In this document: positions 17,462-26,243 of the stretch, in pieces
Numbering within the stretch: position 1 is the stretch's first letter
Layout of the letters: each line of letters opens with the position of its first letter
NCBI GenBank assembly: GCA_016649715.1
Contig: JAENXC010000010.1
Location: 62,001 to 126,000, forward strand
DNA: 64,000 bases
Direction of reading: 5' to 3'
Origin: Flavobacteriaceae bacterium
GTDB lineage: Bacteria; Bacteroidota; Bacteroidia; Flavobacteriales; Flavobacteriaceae
Program-made: the position numbers and the translations under genes
The notes under the pieces: model-generated
What the model saw: the letters and a program-made list of their open reading frames with translations, nothing else
Databases searched by the model: none
What the model was told of the DNA's origin: nothing

Positions 17462-17623
17462 ATGAGCAAAAGAACATTTCAGCCATCAAAGAGAAAAAGG
17501 AGAAACAAACACGGTTTCAGGGAGCGTATGGCTTCTGTGAGCGGAAGAAAAGTATTGGCCGCCCGCAGAGCGAAAGGCAGAAAGAGGCTATCCGTATCTT
17601 CTGAATCCCGTCATAAAAAATAA
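17462..17623 (+). CDS. rpmH: 50S ribosomal protein L34
   Basis: Translation from the ATG at 17462 gives 53 residues beginning [20 protein letters not shown], then [20 protein letters not shown]. This is the unmistakable L34 sequence, which caps the large subunit near the exit tunnel. The C-terminal extension ([13 protein letters not shown]) is typical of Flavobacteriia. An overlapping longer frame starting at 17338 is a shadow. The gene has its own promoter and a strong terminator. Confidence 0.97.
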   Translation: MSKRTFQPSKRKRRNKHGFRERMASVSGRKVLAARRAKGRKRLSVSSESRHKK

Positions 17624-17641
17624 TGTTGATAAATTATATAT

Positions 17642-17678
17642 AAAAGGTGTTGTTTAACTAAGCAACACCTTTTTTTTA
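17642..17678 (+). terminator. intrinsic terminator of rpmH
   Basis: AAAAGGTGTTG and CAACACCTTTT pair closely, followed by a T run, 19 bases after the L34 stop. Confidence 0.88.
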
Positions 17679-17693
17679 TACCCTAAAGCGCCG

Positions 17694-17701
17694 TAATTTT
17701 G
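17694..17701 (+). promoter_or_regulatory. -7 element of the carB promoter
   Basis: TAATTTTG matches the Bacteroidota -7 consensus TAnnTTTG and lies 22 bases before the carB start. The -33 side falls in the T run of the preceding terminator and is not distinctive. Confidence 0.5.
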
Positions 17702-17723
17702 CGGCACCGAAAAAGTAAAGGAA

Positions 17724-20576
17724 ATGCCAAAAAATCCCTCCATTAAATCTGTACTTATTATTGGCTCTGGCCCTATAGTTATTGGTCAAGCGTGTGAATT
17801 TGACTATTCTGGTTCGCAATCTTTACGCTCGCTGCGCGAAGATGGAATTGAGACTGTTTTAATAAACAGCAACCCTGCAACCATTATGACCGATCCATCT
17901 ATGGCCGATCATATTTACCTGTTGCCACTTACCACAAAATCACTCGTACATATTTTAAAGGAACATCCACAAATTGATGCAGTTTTGCCAACAATGGGTG
18001 GACAAACAGCGTTGAATTTGTGTATTGAGGCCGATGAAAAAGGAATTTGGAAAGATTTTGGGGTGAAGTTGATAGGAGTGGATATTGATGCCATAAACAT
18101 TACCGAAGACAGGGAGAAGTTCAGAATATTGATGGAAAAAATTGGGGTGGCAATGGCGCCACAGGCCACTGCAAATTCTTATCTGCAAGGAAAGGAAATA
18201 GCACAGGAATTCGGCTTTCCGCTGGTAATTCGGGCATCTTATACCCTGGGTGGCGCAGGAGCATCGATAGTTTATAAAGAGGAAGATTTTGATGAACTTT
18301 TATCACACGGACTGGAAATTTCACCTATTCACGAAGTGATGATAGACAAGGCGATGATGGGCTGGAAGGAATATGAGTTGGAATTGCTTCGCGATAATAA
18401 TGACAATGTTGTTATTATCTGTACAATTGAAAATATGGACCCTATGGGAATCCATACAGGCGACTCCATAACTGTTGCCCCCGCAATGACGCTTAACGAC
18501 CGAACTTTTCAGAAAATGCGCGATATGGCAATCCACATGATGCGCAGTATTGGCGATTTTGCGGGCGGCTGTAACGTTCAGTTTGCCGTGAGCCCTGATG
18601 AAAATGAAGAAATTATTGCCATTGAAATAAATCCACGAGTGTCGCGCTCTTCAGCGCTGGCTTCAAAAGCAACTGGGTATCCCATTGCAAAAATAGCGAC
18701 GAAACTGGCCATTGGTTATACTTTGGATGAATTGAACAACCAAATTACGAAATCAACTTCAGCGTTGTTTGAACCTACTTTAGATTATGTAATCGTAAAA
18801 ATTCCGCGTTGGAATTTTGATAAGTTTGAAGGCTCCGATCGTACCTTGGGACTTCAAATGAAATCGGTTGGGGAAGTGATGGGCATTGGCCGTTCTTTTC
18901 AGGAAGCGCTTCACAAAGCCACACAATCACTTGAAATTAAAAGAAATGGAATTGGTGCCGACGGAAAAAGCTATACCAATTACGAACAGATACTCGACAA
19001 GTTGAAAAATGCAAGTTGGGACCGTGTTTTTGTGATTTATGATGCAATCCAGATTGGAATCCCGTTGAGCAGAATTCACGAAATCACGAAAATTGATATG
19101 TGGTTCCTCCGCCAATATGAAGAATTGTTTTTGTTGGAAAAGGAAATTTCAAAATATACTTTGGAAACACTTCCGAGGGAATTATTGTTGGAAGCCAAAC
19201 AAAAAGGCTATGGCGACCGTCAGATAGCGCATATGCTGAAATGTTTGGAAAGTCAAGTGTACAAAAAACGTGAGGAAATGAACATTCAGCGCGTTTATAA
19301 ATTGGTAGACACCTGTGCTGCGGAATTTAAGGCGGAAACTCCTTATTATTATTCCACTTTTGAGAATGAAATGCAACTGGAAGGCGAAAAACCCTATTCA
19401 GAAAATGATAGCATTGTAACCAAAAAGAAGAAAATAGTGGTACTCGGATCCGGTCCAAACAGAATAGGGCAGGGCATCGAGTTTGATTACTGCTGCGTCC
19501 ACGGCGTTTTGGCAGCTGCGGAATGTGGATACGAAACCATAATGATAAACTGCAATCCCGAAACTGTTTCCACAGATTTTGATGTTGCTGATAAACTTTA
19601 TTTTGAACCTGTTTTTTGGGAACATATTTACGATATCATCCGTCACGAAAAGCCAGAAGGTGTTATTGTGCAGTTGGGCGGTCAAACAGCTTTGAAACTA
19701 GCTGAAAAGCTTGACAGATACGGCATCAATATCATTGGAACTACTTATAAATCGTTAGATTTAGCCGAAGACCGCGGAAGTTTTTCAACACTTTTGAAAG
19801 AGAACAACATTCCTTACCCAGAGTTTGGTGTAGCCGAAACTACAGAGGAAGCCTTGGCGCTTGCTGATGTGCTTGACTTTCCCCTTTTGATTCGTCCTTC
19901 CTACGTTTTGGGGGGCCAAGGAATGAAGATTGTTATCAACAAAAAGGAATTGGAAGAACACGTTGTGGATTTACTGCGTAAAATTCCTAATAATAAATTA
20001 TTGCTGGATCACTATTTAGACGGTGCCATTGAAGCCGAAGCCGATGCAATTTGTGATGGAGAGAATGTATATATTATCGGAATAATGGAGCACATTGAAC
20101 CTTGCGGAATCCATTCGGGAGATTCAAATGCTACGCTGCCACCATTCAATATTGGTGAATTTGTGATGCAGCAAATAAAAGATCACACTATAAAAATAGC
20201 GAAATCACTGAATACTGTTGGACTCATAAATGTGCAGTTCGCCATAAAGGATGATATAGTTTATATTATAGAAGCCAATCCACGAGCTTCGCGAACAGTG
20301 CCTTTTATTTCCAAAGCCTATGGCGAACCGTATGTAAATTATGCGACCAAAGTAATGTTGGGACACAATAAAGTAACGGATTTCAATTTCAACCCAAAAC
20401 TGGAAGGTTTTGCAATCAAGCAGCCAGTTTTCAGTTTTAACAAATTTCCGAATGTCAACAAGCAGTTGGGTCCCGAAATGAAGAGTACCGGCGAAAGTAT
20501 CTTGTTTATAGATAGTTTAAAGGACGATGCTTTTTATGATCTCTATGCTCGCAGAAAAATGTATTTGAGCAAATAA
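17724..20576 (+). CDS. carB: carbamoyl-phosphate synthase large subunit
   Basis: This 950-residue enzyme makes carbamoyl phosphate for pyrimidine and arginine synthesis, using ammonia from the CarA glutaminase. The two homologous ATP-grasp halves are clear: GSGPIVIGQACEFDYSGSQ begins the first, and GSGPNRIGQGIEFDYCC (about residue 576) begins the second, with the Mg-binding EINPRVSRSSALASKATG and EANPRASRTVPFISK. The protein ends soon after the second ATP-grasp, so the C-terminal MGS allosteric domain of the roughly 1070-residue enterobacterial enzyme is missing. This short form is, as far as I know, usual in Flavobacteriaceae. carA is not nearby. Confidence 0.96.
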   Translation: MPKNPSIKSVLIIGSGPIVIGQACEFDYSGSQSLRSLREDGIETVLINSNPATIMTDPSMADHIYLLPLTTKSLVHILKEHPQIDAVLPTMGGQTALNLCIEADEKGIWKDFGVKLIGVDIDAINITEDREKFRILMEKIGVAMAPQATANSYLQGKEIAQEFGFPLVIRASYTLGGAGASIVYKEEDFDELLSHGLEISPIHEVMIDKAMMGWKEYELELLRDNNDNVVIICTIENMDPMGIHTGDSITVAPAMTLNDRTFQKMRDMAIHMMRSIGDFAGGCNVQFAVSPDENEEIIAIEINPRVSRSSALASKATGYPIAKIATKLAIGYTLDELNNQITKSTSALFEPTLDYVIVKIPRWNFDKFEGSDRTLGLQMKSVGEVMGIGRSFQEALHKATQSLEIKRNGIGADGKSYTNYEQILDKLKNASWDRVFVIYDAIQIGIPLSRIHEITKIDMWFLRQYEELFLLEKEISKYTLETLPRELLLEAKQKGYGDRQIAHMLKCLESQVYKKREEMNIQRVYKLVDTCAAEFKAETPYYYSTFENEMQLEGEKPYSENDSIVTKKKKIVVLGSGPNRIGQGIEFDYCCVHGVLAAAECGYETIMINCNPETVSTDFDVADKLYFEPVFWEHIYDIIRHEKPEGVIVQLGGQTALKLAEKLDRYGINIIGTTYKSLDLAEDRGSFSTLLKENNIPYPEFGVAETTEEALALADVLDFPLLIRPSYVLGGQGMKIVINKKELEEHVVDLLRKIPNNKLLLDHYLDGAIEAEADAICDGENVYIIGIMEHIEPCGIHSGDSNATLPPFNIGEFVMQQIKDHTIKIAKSLNTVGLINVQFAIKDDIVYIIEANPRASRTVPFISKAYGEPYVNYATKVMLGHNKVTDFNFNPKLEGFAIKQPVFSFNKFPNVNKQLGPEMKSTGESILFIDSLKDDAFYDLYARRKMYLSK

Positions 20577-20655
20577 CCTATTTTTTAAACTTTTATGGGA
20601 TTTTTTGTTAAATTTTTTCGTAAATTAGTTTGTTAACCTACTTATCATTTCATTT

Positions 20656-21231
20656 ATGAAAAAAATTACTTTGTTCTTTTGTTTTATTGCAATGAACATT
20701 CTCACTGCGCAGAATGTTATTGAAATTGCTTGGGGACAAGGGATCAATGAATCTGTGGCCAGTCCTACCATAGAAGCTGGTGATACGGTTCTTTGGACTT
20801 GGGCTGATGCTTTGCAGAAAAGCGTAACCAGTTTTTCAAATGGAACTGAAGCTTTTGACAGCGGGATGTTGAAAGGAATAAATAGCGAATATTCATATAC
20901 TTTTTCCAAAATAGGTGTTACCGAATATCAAAATGACTCCGATCCATCAATGCACGGAAAAGTAACTGTGGTCAGTAAACTTTCAACAGAGGAAAAATTT
21001 GTAAAAAACCTTAATTTCTTTCCCAATCCGGTTAAAAATGACTTGACTATTTCTTCACTCTTTAAAATTGACAGTTACCAAATATATAATGTTCTTGGGA
21101 GTCTTATTGCTGAAGGAAAGGGAACTGGAAATGTAACCCAAGTTGATATGGGTAGGCTGAACAGTGGTCTTTATTTTGTGAAAGTTAGTTCTGGAAGTAT
21201 GCAGACTACTTTAAAAATTGCAAAGAAATAA
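20656..21231 (+). CDS. T9SS-secreted cupredoxin-like protein, copper ligands lost
   Basis: The 191-residue protein has a signal peptide (1-18, ending LTAQ). A plastocyanin-like domain spans about 20-112 (TIEAGDTVLWTWAD and SDPSMHGKVTVV), and a type IX secretion C-terminal sorting domain spans about 120-191 (FFPNPVKNDLTI, YNVLGSL, LNSGLYFVKV). In blue copper proteins the ligands sit as H in a HSV turn, C-x-x-H before PSM, and M. Here they read KSV, N-D-S-D and M, so only Met remains and copper binding is unlikely. It is exported across the outer membrane and probably works in cell-surface or adhesive interactions. Confidence 0.88.
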   Translation: MKKITLFFCFIAMNILTAQNVIEIAWGQGINESVASPTIEAGDTVLWTWADALQKSVTSFSNGTEAFDSGMLKGINSEYSYTFSKIGVTEYQNDSDPSMHGKVTVVSKLSTEEKFVKNLNFFPNPVKNDLTISSLFKIDSYQIYNVLGSLIAEGKGTGNVTQVDMGRLNSGLYFVKVSSGSMQTTLKIAKK

Positions 21232-21266
21232 ACATTTTAAATTTATAATTTGAAGGTCACTCCATT

Positions 21267-21635
21267 TTAATTTCGGTTAAAATGGGGCGATTTAACTTGT
21301 TCTACCCCAGTTATGAAATATTTGGTTTCGCCCCAAATGGCAAAGGTAGCAAAGCGTTCCACATAGCTCGCTTTTACGTAGCTACCTTGATATTCCTTTA
21401 ATTTTTCGATTACTTCCTTGTCCCGATATAGTACTGAAAAAGAAAAAATCTGTGCCCCGCTTATGCCTTGGCTTATTTCGCCTTCCCAGGTTTTTATCAC
21501 TACACCGCGATGGCTGAATTTTATGAGTTCGCCCGCTCGAACCCCTTCGCTATAAGGCACAAAATATACGAAAGCGAAATAGAGCAAGTAAAGCGCCAAA
21601 AGGCTTCCCAGAATAATGAAGAGTACTTTTTTCAT
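21267..21635 (-). CDS. small membrane-anchored protein, conserved in Bacteroidota
   Basis: This 122-residue protein has one N-terminal transmembrane helix (about 4-27) followed by a soluble beta-rich domain (GELIKFSHRGVVIKTWEGEI, SFSVLYRDKEVI, YVERFATFAIWGETKYFITG). Similar proteins are sometimes labelled 6-phosphogluconate dehydrogenase in databases; nothing in this sequence supports a dehydrogenase fold, as there is no Rossmann motif. Function unknown. Confidence 0.65.
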   Translation of the reverse strand: MKKVLFIILGSLLALYLLYFAFVYFVPYSEGVRAGELIKFSHRGVVIKTWEGEISQGISGAQIFSFSVLYRDKEVIEKLKEYQGSYVKASYVERFATFAIWGETKYFITGVEQVKSPHFNRN

Positions 21636-21664
21636 TTACTAAAAATAGTCAATTAATTCGGCTT

Positions 21665-22876
21665 TTATAGGAAATTATAACCCGCAATCAATGAGAAAGA
21701 CTTGAAGGAAGAATCAATATTGGTATAGTCTAAAAGTTTTTTGGAGGGTTGAAATTGGGCTTCCACACTGTATTTATTTTTAAACTTGAAACCCACGCCA
21801 AACGCTGTACCTACGGCACTATTCATTTCGAGATCATAGGATTTTTCATTGCTGGATTCAAACTTACCATCCATGATGGCATCCACCACAAATGCGCCGT
21901 TTATAAATATTTTGGAATCGTTATTTAAATAAAAATAATGCCTCACGCCAATGGGGAAAGCTATGGAAGTGTATGTGGCGGTGACGGTAGTATATAAATC
22001 AAAAGTAGTAAACTCATCATATTTAAACTCTTTGCTTGCCTGGTATGAACGATAAGTAGGTTCAATAATCAAAGCCCATTTATCATTGTTGAATGGAAGT
22101 ACAAACTCCATTTCGAGTCCAACTCTGAAACCTGTTTTATTCCCAAAATCTACTTCTTCATGTTCAACATGTTTAATTGCCAAAGATGAAAAAGTAACGC
22201 CGGGCCTAATGCTTAAATTGAACCAATGGCCTTTTTCCTTTTTGTTAAATTCAACAGATTCGGAATTTTCACAAGTATTATACTTTTGAAACAAATTGAC
22301 CAATTTGTTTCTTTTGTACTCCAAGTTTTCAAAATCCTTTTCCTGCATGTTCGCACATGTAAAGGTGGTGGCGAGCTGTTGTTTATATCTAATGTTAAGC
22401 GCCATTTGGGTAGGTTTGGCCATATATCTTTTAAAAATCAGTTGTTCAATTGGCCCACCATTTAGACTGTAAAAATAACGGTCTATACTCTCTGTTTGCA
22501 TATAGTATAAACTCGCTTTGCCCTCCACTAATGTTTTGAGGAAAAGTGTTTCCTCTTTCATAATTGGGTTTCGCTCCGCAGTAAGATTTCCGACCGAGTA
22601 GGGAGATTGGTCCACATTTAAAGTTGCCCGCACATACTTAAAATATTGATCTGAGCCAAATTCTTTCACATCCTCAATAGTTCCTAATTTCACATCGCCA
22701 TTTTCTCCAAATTTATATTCAAAAGTTTTTGGACTTCCCAGCCAATCTTCATTTTTAATCAAACAATCGGTTTTGTTTCCATTGTTCAAAATGATATATC
22801 CAGACTCAAAAGTGGTTTGTGAAAATGCTTGAAGCATTGACAATATGGCGATTAAAGAAAGTAATTTTAATTTCAT
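21665..22876 (-). CDS. outer-membrane beta-barrel protein
   Basis: The 403-residue protein has a signal peptide (1-19, ending LQAFSQ). The N-terminal 180 residues are soluble, and the C-terminal half has alternating hydrophobic strands: FNLSIRPGVTFSSLAIKH, GFRVGLEMEFVLPF, WALIIEPTYRSY, VGVGFKFKNKYSVEAQFQP-like segments. It ends in an aromatic-rich strand (SLIAGYNFL), as barrels recognised by the BAM complex do. It resembles the porin-like PorT family, but its ligand or partner is unknown. Confidence 0.75.
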   Translation of the reverse strand: MKLKLLSLIAILSMLQAFSQTTFESGYIILNNGNKTDCLIKNEDWLGSPKTFEYKFGENGDVKLGTIEDVKEFGSDQYFKYVRATLNVDQSPYSVGNLTAERNPIMKEETLFLKTLVEGKASLYYMQTESIDRYFYSLNGGPIEQLIFKRYMAKPTQMALNIRYKQQLATTFTCANMQEKDFENLEYKRNKLVNLFQKYNTCENSESVEFNKKEKGHWFNLSIRPGVTFSSLAIKHVEHEEVDFGNKTGFRVGLEMEFVLPFNNDKWALIIEPTYRSYQASKEFKYDEFTTFDLYTTVTATYTSIAFPIGVRHYFYLNNDSKIFINGAFVVDAIMDGKFESSNEKSYDLEMNSAVGTAFGVGFKFKNKYSVEAQFQPSKKLLDYTNIDSSFKSFSLIAGYNFL

Positions 22877-22937
22877 AAACAGCGGGCTTTTTTAAAGTTT
22901 AAAGAGTGTAATATAAATAAAAAAATAGTAGTATGTC

Positions 22938-24266
22938 TCAATTTTCCATTGAGTCATCTTCATCTGTATTTTTCAAGAGTTTCGTATCGATGTTTTTGCT
23001 GGTAATAGCGCCCAGTTTCCGAAGTTTTTCTACCCTTTTTACGAGGTTTCCTTTTCCTTCCAGTTTAATTAGGGCGTTGTCAAAAGAACCCTGTACCGTT
23101 CCCAATTGTCTTTTTATTTTGTTCAATTCCTCCAAAAGCCCCACGAACGAATCGTACAATCTACCAGCTTCTATTGCTATTTCGAGCGTGTTTTTCTTTT
23201 GATTGTCGTTTTCCCAAAGATTTTCAACCAACCGCAAGGCCGCCAAAAGTGTGGAAGGGGTTACAATCATCACTTTTCTTTTGAAGGCTTCCTGATACAG
23301 ATTTTTCTGGTTGGCAACGGCTATTGCAAAAGCAGGTTCAATGGGCACGAACATAAAAATAGTATCGGGACTCTCGTTTACGGCGTGATAATATTTTTTA
23401 TCACTCAGCGTAATAATATGTTTTTTGATGGAATCGATGTGTTTTTTTAAATAAAGACTCTTCAGATTTTCATCATCTTCGGAAACGTAACGTTCAAAAT
23501 CGGTCAGCGAAACTTTGCTGTCTATTATCATTTTTTTTCCGTCGGGCAAATGAATGATTACGTCTGTTTGCAAACGGCCGCCATCAGGATTGTCGTGGCT
23601 ATCTTGAATTGTATATTCGCGACCTTTTTCCAATCCAGATTCTTCCAAAACCCGTGATAAAATCATTTCGCCCCAATTTCCTTGAATCTTGGAATCGCCT
23701 TTTAAAGCCTTGGTAAGATTGTCCGCCTCTTGGCTTATTTTAATGTTCTGCTCGTTTAAAAACTGAAGTTGTTTGCCCAATTCGGCGTGGGTCCTCACAA
23801 AATCTATATTGTTTTTTCCCACCTTTTCTTCAAATTCCTTGATTTTAAGGTTCAAAGGTTTTAGGATTCCTTCAATATTTTCTTTGTTTGATTCTGTGAA
23901 CTTTGCAGTTTTATCAACCAAAATTTTATCGGCCAAAACTGAAAATTTATCTTCAAAATCTTTCTCAAAATTTTTAAAACGTTCTTTCTCTTTTTCAAGT
24001 TCTGAAAAGAGTGCTTCATATTCCGCACTCTGACGGGAAAGTTGCATGTTTGCCTGTTCTTTTTCTCTTTGTAAAGCTTCCTTCTCCGAAGTAGATAGTT
24101 CTAAACGCGCATCCAGTTTTTCCAGTTGAAGTTGCGTATTTTCAAGTCGCTCCTCCAGTTTACTGGTTTCGGTTTTATACTTCAACCGCGCTAAAAGATT
24201 ACCGATAAATGCACCTATCAATAAACAGATTGCGGCTAATAAAAGAAATAGAAAAGTTTCGTTCAC
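22938..24266 (-). CDS. rmuC: DNA recombination protein RmuC
   Basis: This 442-residue protein has an N-terminal transmembrane helix (about 4-26), a long coiled coil (about 30-150, with heptads of Leu/Glu/Lys) and the RmuC domain (about 190-385). The domain carries GDSKIQGNWGEMILSRVLE and the nuclease-like core DVIIHLPDGKKMIIDSKVSL, with the paired acidic/Lys D..DSK motif. RmuC limits inverted-repeat rearrangements, probably as an endonuclease-like factor at the membrane. The gene stands alone. Confidence 0.92.
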   Translation of the reverse strand: MNETFLFLLLAAICLLIGAFIGNLLARLKYKTETSKLEERLENTQLQLEKLDARLELSTSEKEALQREKEQANMQLSRQSAEYEALFSELEKEKERFKNFEKDFEDKFSVLADKILVDKTAKFTESNKENIEGILKPLNLKIKEFEEKVGKNNIDFVRTHAELGKQLQFLNEQNIKISQEADNLTKALKGDSKIQGNWGEMILSRVLEESGLEKGREYTIQDSHDNPDGGRLQTDVIIHLPDGKKMIIDSKVSLTDFERYVSEDDENLKSLYLKKHIDSIKKHIITLSDKKYYHAVNESPDTIFMFVPIEPAFAIAVANQKNLYQEAFKRKVMIVTPSTLLAALRLVENLWENDNQKKNTLEIAIEAGRLYDSFVGLLEELNKIKRQLGTVQGSFDNALIKLEGKGNLVKRVEKLRKLGAITSKNIDTKLLKNTDEDDSMEN

Positions 24267-24420
24267 AGGGAAAATGTTAATGGTTATTTGTTAAGAGTTA
24301 ATCGGAGTTTCCAATGCCAATTTAATTTAATTCTCAAAGTAAAGATACTATTATCAGAATGGTATTCAAATAGACGAGAAAATTTTAAGTTTTTCCTTTT
24401 CCACAATTAACCATTAACAA

Positions 24421-25212
24421 TTAACGTATCATAAATCGTCCTGTTTTTCCATCAAAATCGATGGTTTCCTTTGGAAAAAGTGTATCAAATCTACCTGCTT
24501 CTATCAGTTTGCAGGGATCGTCAAAATAGGTTTCGTTCTTTGCCATAACCAACATTTTGTCCGTAAGCTGAATAGCCAGATCTATTTCGTGAGTTGAAAA
24601 AAGAATAGTTTTTTGGGTTTCAGAAGCCAGTTTTTTGAGCAATTTCAGCACATAAGCTCTGTGGTAAATATCCAAATGGGTTGTGGGTTCATCTAAAATA
24701 ATTATTGGGGTATCCTGCGCCAAAGCCCGGGCAATGGCTACACGTTGCATTTGACCATCGCTCAGTTCAAAGCATTTTCGGTGGGCGAGGGCAGAGGTTT
24801 CAGTGGCTTCCAAAGCAGCGTTTACAGCGTTGTTGTCTTTTTCTGAAAGCGAACCGATCCAATTGGTGTAGGGCTGCCTTCCCAAAGAAATCATTTCCAA
24901 AACAGAAAGATTTTTTGAGACGGGAGCTTCGGTCAAAACCACGCTCAACTGCGTTGCAAGTTGAAAAGACGAATACTCCTTTAAGTTTTTTTCGTTCACG
25001 AAAACGTTCCCTTTTAAAGCATTTTGCATTCCCGCCAGCGACCTCAAAAGTGTGGATTTACCAATTCCGTTTGCGCCCACAAGACCTACCAATTCACCTT
25101 TTGTAATTGAAAAATTGATTTCTTTTGCAATTATTGAATTGTCTTTTTTAAGCGAATAACCAACGGAGAGGTTCCGTGCTTCCAAAATGATATGTTTTTC
25201 TTCCGAAGTCAT
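24421..25212 (-). CDS. ABC transporter ATP-binding protein, cobalamin/siderophore type (BtuD/FecE-like)
   Basis: From the ATG at 25212 the protein has 263 residues and overlaps the permease stop as TAATG. Walker A is GANGIGKST, Walker B IIILDEPTTHLD, and the H-loop STHEIDLA. The signature motif reads LSDGQMQR with Asp in place of the first Gly. It would energise import through the neighbouring FecCD-type permease. Because the divergent genes are under a cobalamin riboswitch and encode BtuB- and BtuG-like proteins, vitamin B12 or a corrinoid is the most likely cargo. Confidence 0.88.
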   Translation of the reverse strand: MTSEEKHIILEARNLSVGYSLKKDNSIIAKEINFSITKGELVGLVGANGIGKSTLLRSLAGMQNALKGNVFVNEKNLKEYSSFQLATQLSVVLTEAPVSKNLSVLEMISLGRQPYTNWIGSLSEKDNNAVNAALEATETSALAHRKCFELSDGQMQRVAIARALAQDTPIIILDEPTTHLDIYHRAYVLKLLKKLASETQKTILFSTHEIDLAIQLTDKMLVMAKNETYFDDPCKLIEAGRFDTLFPKETIDFDGKTGRFMIR

Positions 25213-26243
25213 TAAAAGAACAATTTTCGTTTCCGGACCAATAACCAAATTACAACGGGCGCCCCGATCAATGACGTGATTGCATTGATTGGCAACGTAA
25301 ATTCACTGAAGGGCAATTGCGCCACCGTATCGCAAACCAGTAACAGCAAACTTCCGCAGAGCAAGACCGCAGGCAGCAAAACCAAATGATTTGAGGTTTT
25401 AAAAAATTGTCGCACCAAATGCGGCACGGCCAATCCCACAAAGGCAATCGGCCCTACAAACGCGGTGATGCTTCCCGCTAAAATACTCGTCGCTAAGATT
25501 ATAATAAAAGTGGTTCTTTTAATATGAAGGCCCATACTCTTCGCATAATTTTCTCCCAAAAGTAAGGCATTTAAGGATTTACTGCTGAAAACGCTCAAAG
25601 CCAAACCCGCCAAAAAACAAAGACTTAAAATAAAAACACCTTGCCACGATTGGTTTCCCAAACTTCCGAAGGACCAAAAAATGTATTGTTGCAGTTGTTC
25701 CGCATTGCTGAAATAGGACAGCACTGAGACCACGGCGGTGGTTACGCTGCCAAACATCAGCCCTATTATCAAAATGGCCATGGTATCTTTTATCCTGAAA
25801 GTTACCGCTAACACCGCCAGCAGCACCAAAAAACTTCCGAGGGCGGAAGCAGCCACCAAGCTCCATTGGCTCAACAGAACAGTTCCAAAAAAGCCACCGA
25901 AAGCACTCGCGCCCAAAATTAAAATAGCAACGCCCAAACTTGCGCCACTGCTCAATCCCAAAACGAAAGGTCCCGCCAACGGATTCCTAAATAGGGTTTG
26001 CATCAACAGTCCCGAAATTGCCAATCCGCCACCGGCGAGCATTGCGGTGATTGCTTTCGGAAGTCTATACTCCGTCAAAATATATTGCCACGTTTCTTTG
26101 GAAGCGCCATTTCCCATAAAAACCGAAACTATTTCATCTAGAGGAATGGAGACAGAACCAATACTCAAATTGACTAAAAACGCAACGATCAGCGCCAAGA
26201 ATAGCCCTGCAAAATGAAGCCGATATGTTTGTGCGTTTTGCAT
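25212..26243 (-). CDS. ABC transporter permease, FecCD/BtuC family
   Basis: This 343-residue membrane protein has about ten hydrophobic helices and the family motifs YRLPKAITAMLAGGGLAISG near the N-terminus and GPIAFVGLAVPHLVRQ near residue 265, the coupling segment with the ATPase. It matches BtuC and siderophore permeases. The start overlaps the binding-protein stop and the stop overlaps the ATPase start, both TAATG, so the three genes form one tight operon. Cobalamin is the inferred substrate from the adjacent riboswitch-controlled genes. Confidence 0.9.
   Translation of the reverse strand: MQNAQTYRLHFAGLFLALIVAFLVNLSIGSVSIPLDEIVSVFMGNGASKETWQYILTEYRLPKAITAMLAGGGLAISGLLMQTLFRNPLAGPFVLGLSSGASLGVAILILGASAFGGFFGTVLLSQWSLVAASALGSFLVLLAVLAVTFRIKDTMAILIIGLMFGSVTTAVVSVLSYFSNAEQLQQYIFWSFGSLGNQSWQGVFILSLCFLAGLALSVFSSKSLNALLLGENYAKSMGLHIKRTTFIIILATSILAGSITAFVGPIAFVGLAVPHLVRQFFKTSNHLVLLPAVLLCGSLLLLVCDTVAQLPFSEFTLPINAITSLIGAPVVIWLLVRKRKLFF

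Noticed and set aside
17338-17604. 88-residue plus-strand ORF starting GTG at 17338
   Set aside because: It overlaps the L34 gene in another frame and covers its promoter; L34 is the real gene.
21267-21635. 6-phosphogluconate dehydrogenase name for the small membrane protein
   Set aside because: 122 residues, no Rossmann fold and no NADP motif; the name is a propagated error.
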